From an uncultured Flavobacterium sp. (GTDB taxonomy: Bacteria; Bacteroidota; Bacteroidia; Flavobacteriales; Flavobacteriaceae): 7,782 bases of DNA. A program made the translations under genes and the position numbers. Numbering within the stretch: the first letter of the stretch is position 1; every line of letters starts with the position of its first letter. Shown piece by piece: positions 5,984-7,782 of this stretch. The notes below the pieces were generated by a model, which was not told the origin of the DNA, made no database searches, and saw only the letters and a list, made by a program, of their open reading frames with translations. Location of the stretch: NCBI RefSeq assembly GCF_946479975.1, contig NZ_CAMLIX010000226.1:1-7782 (forward strand), written 5' to 3'.

Positions 5984-7782
5984 ATGGAAAAGTCTGCCGA
6001 TAACGGATATCATGTTGCCCCTCCAGTTTTAAAAAAACGAATTTTAATTGTAGAAGATCAGTTTATTGAAGCGCACGATCTGCAATTAATTCTCGAGAAA
6101 GCAAACTATGAAGTAACAGGAATTGCACGTTCGGTTGAGCAGGCTTTAGAGCAGATTGAGCTTGAAAAACCAGATCTCGTTTTCTTGGATATTATGCTGA
6201 AAGGTAACCGAAACGGGATTGAATTGGCGTATTATCTTAAAGAAAAATATATTGGTTTTATATTTATTTCTGCCAATTCAAGCAAAAGTATTTTAGATCA
6301 GGCAAAAACAACGCATCCTTACGGTTTTATTGTGAAACCCTTTCGGGATCAAGATGTTTTGACGACTCTGGAAATTGCATTTTATCGTCAGCAGTATAGT
6401 TTAGAATCGCAGTTGATACAGCAATTTCAATTACAGAAAGAAATTACCGAAATCATAAATTCGAATGTAAAGAGTGAAGATGCGCTTTTGGCTTTTGCAA
6501 AAGCGATTCAGACTTATATTCCGTTTGATTATTTAGAGACGGGTTTTGTCACTGCGACACATTATGCAAATTTCGGCATTATCCGTAAAAACATAGATTT
6601 ATATCAAATTATTGATCCTAAAAAGCTTTCTCAAATCACAGCTATTCCAGAGAAAGAGCTCAATGAAACCTACAAGAAATCAAAAGTAGATAAAGAACCT
6701 ATTATTTATAGTGAGGAATCTTTAATCAAAAATTTTCAGGAGGCGCCAATAAAAGCTTTAATTGCTCATAATTTTGGCATAAAATCATATTTGGTTTTTC
6801 CGATAGCTGTAGCAACGAGTCAGAGCTATCATTTTACTTTTTACAATAGAAATTTAAATGTTTATTCTCAGGAAAATTTAAAATTACTGCATTCGCTCGA
6901 ACATACTTTTTCTCAGTTCATAAATAAAATGTATACAAAACAGGAAGTTAGTTTACCTGTTGAAAAATTAGAGATAAAAAGCAGGAAAGCTACAAATTCT
7001 ACGGAAGGTTTTGAAGGAATTATAGGCAACAGTTCGCAGATGATTTCAGTTTTCAATTATATTCGGAAAGTAGCTCCTTCAGACACTTCTGTTTTAGTTC
7101 TAGGCGAAAGCGGAACGGGTAAAGAAAAAATTGCACAAAGTATTCATGCTTTATCACCCAGAAAAGACAAACCTCTCGTGATTATAAATTGTGGAACCAT
7201 TCCAGAAAATTTGGCTGAATCTTTGCTTTTTGGCCATGAAAAAGGTGCTTTTACAGGCGCAATGGACAGAAGAATTGGTAAATTTGAATTGGCAGATGGC
7301 GGAACTATTTTTTTAGATGAAATAGGAGAGATGTCGCTGGAACTTCAAGTAAAATTACTACGTGTTTTGCAGGAAAGAGAGATTGAACGCGTTGGCGGAA
7401 TGTCATCTCTTAAAGTTGATGTTAGAATTATTGCTGCAACCAACAAAAATCTCGAGGAAGAAGTTGCGGCAGGAAGATTTAGAATGGACTTGTATTATCG
7501 TTTGCATGTTTTTCCGATTATTGTTCCTTCATTAAAAAAACGAAAAGAGGATATTCCAGATTTGGCAAATCATTTTATAAAAATATACAGTGAAAAAATG
7601 GGCAGAAAATTGCCTAATCTTTCTGATTTTGCTTTACAGCAAATTATGAGCTACAATTGGCCCGGAAATATCAGGGAATTAGAACACGTAAAACAGCGAG
7701 CTATTATACTTACAGATGTAAATAAGATTAAAGAAATTGAACTATATATGTCTCCCAAAATACATCATCAACACATTACTGA
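5984..7782 (+). CDS. sigma-54-dependent response regulator: receiver, GAF-like, AAA+ (C-terminus cut)
   Basis: Open from ATG 5984 through the window end, 599 complete codons. A receiver domain (about 18-135) has the acidic pair Glu24-Asp25, phosphoacceptor Asp69 (LVFLDIML), Ser96 and Lys118 (FIVKPF). A helical linker leads to a divergent GAF-like region (about 165-318). The AAA+ domain (from about 346) has Walker A GESGTGKE (374-381), the sigma-54 contact loop GAFTGA (421-426), Walker B FLDE ending at Asp445-Glu446, and sensor [12 protein letters not shown] (559-568). It should remodel RNA polymerase-sigma-54 at -24/-12 promoters when phosphorylated. [10 protein letters not shown] (498-507) has Met501 where Glu is usual. 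The DNA-binding helix-turn-helix expected next lies beyond the window. Its partner is probably the divergent kinase; the GAF-like part could add a small-molecule input. Confidence 0.94.
   Translation, partial: MEKSADNGYHVAPPVLKKRILIVEDQFIEAHDLQLILEKANYEVTGIARSVEQALEQIELEKPDLVFLDIMLKGNRNGIELAYYLKEKYIGFIFISANSSKSILDQAKTTHPYGFIVKPFRDQDVLTTLEIAFYRQQYSLESQLIQQFQLQKEITEIINSNVKSEDALLAFAKAIQTYIPFDYLETGFVTATHYANFGIIRKNIDLYQIIDPKKLSQITAIPEKELNETYKKSKVDKEPIIYSEESLIKNFQEAPIKALIAHNFGIKSYLVFPIAVATSQSYHFTFYNRNLNVYSQENLKLLHSLEHTFSQFINKMYTKQEVSLPVEKLEIKSRKATNSTEGFEGIIGNSSQMISVFNYIRKVAPSDTSVLVLGESGTGKEKIAQSIHALSPRKDKPLVIINCGTIPENLAESLLFGHEKGAFTGAMDRRIGKFELADGGTIFLDEIGEMSLELQVKLLRVLQEREIERVGGMSSLKVDVRIIAATNKNLEEEVAAGRFRMDLYYRLHVFPIIVPSLKKRKEDIPDLANHFIKIYSEKMGRKLPNLSDFALQQIMSYNWPGNIRELEHVKQRAIILTDVNKIKEIELYMSPKIHHQHIT

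Noticed and set aside
1..7782. CRISPR array, insertion sequence, tRNA or rRNA
   Set aside because: No regularly spaced repeats, transposase, terminal inverted repeats or structural RNA patterns were seen on either strand.

Overview
The window looks like a chromosomal segment of a Bacteroidota bacterium, most likely a Flavobacterium-type organism. The grounds are AT-rich DNA, no clear Shine-Dalgarno sequences, a TAnnTTTG-like promoter box, and protein types common in that group (TPR histidine kinase, secreted esterase). This placement is inference from style, not from a marker gene.

The layout has two halves. From 3190 leftward to the window edge runs a tight minus-strand gene string with gaps of 7 to 41 bases: a secreted protein of unknown function broken by one in-frame TAG (3190-2447), a secreted HSL-type alpha/beta-hydrolase (2423-1386), two isochorismatase-like cysteine hydrolases (1369-743 and 701-162), and the first 51 residues of a second alpha/beta-hydrolase (154-1). 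This reads as one operon of small hydrolases.

The right half is a two-component system. A minus-strand membrane histidine kinase with a TPR-rich sensor and a HisKA_2 core (5779-3344) lies divergent from a plus-strand response regulator (5984 to the window end). The regulator has a receiver, a GAF-like middle and a sigma-54 AAA+ domain with GAFTGA; its DNA-binding end is cut off by the window.

The main point of interest is how the halves may connect. The 153-base gap between the kinase gene and the hydrolase operon holds a sigma-54-like -24/-12 element at a fitting distance from the first operon gene. Upstream of it is a perfect 10-bp inverted repeat holding two AGCGCT palindromes 22 bp apart. 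A sigma-54 activator is encoded next door, so I infer a self-contained circuit: kinase, enhancer-binding regulator, UAS, sigma-54 promoter, hydrolase operon. The second point is the single in-frame amber codon in the first operon gene, which leaves 119 further open codons in the same frame.
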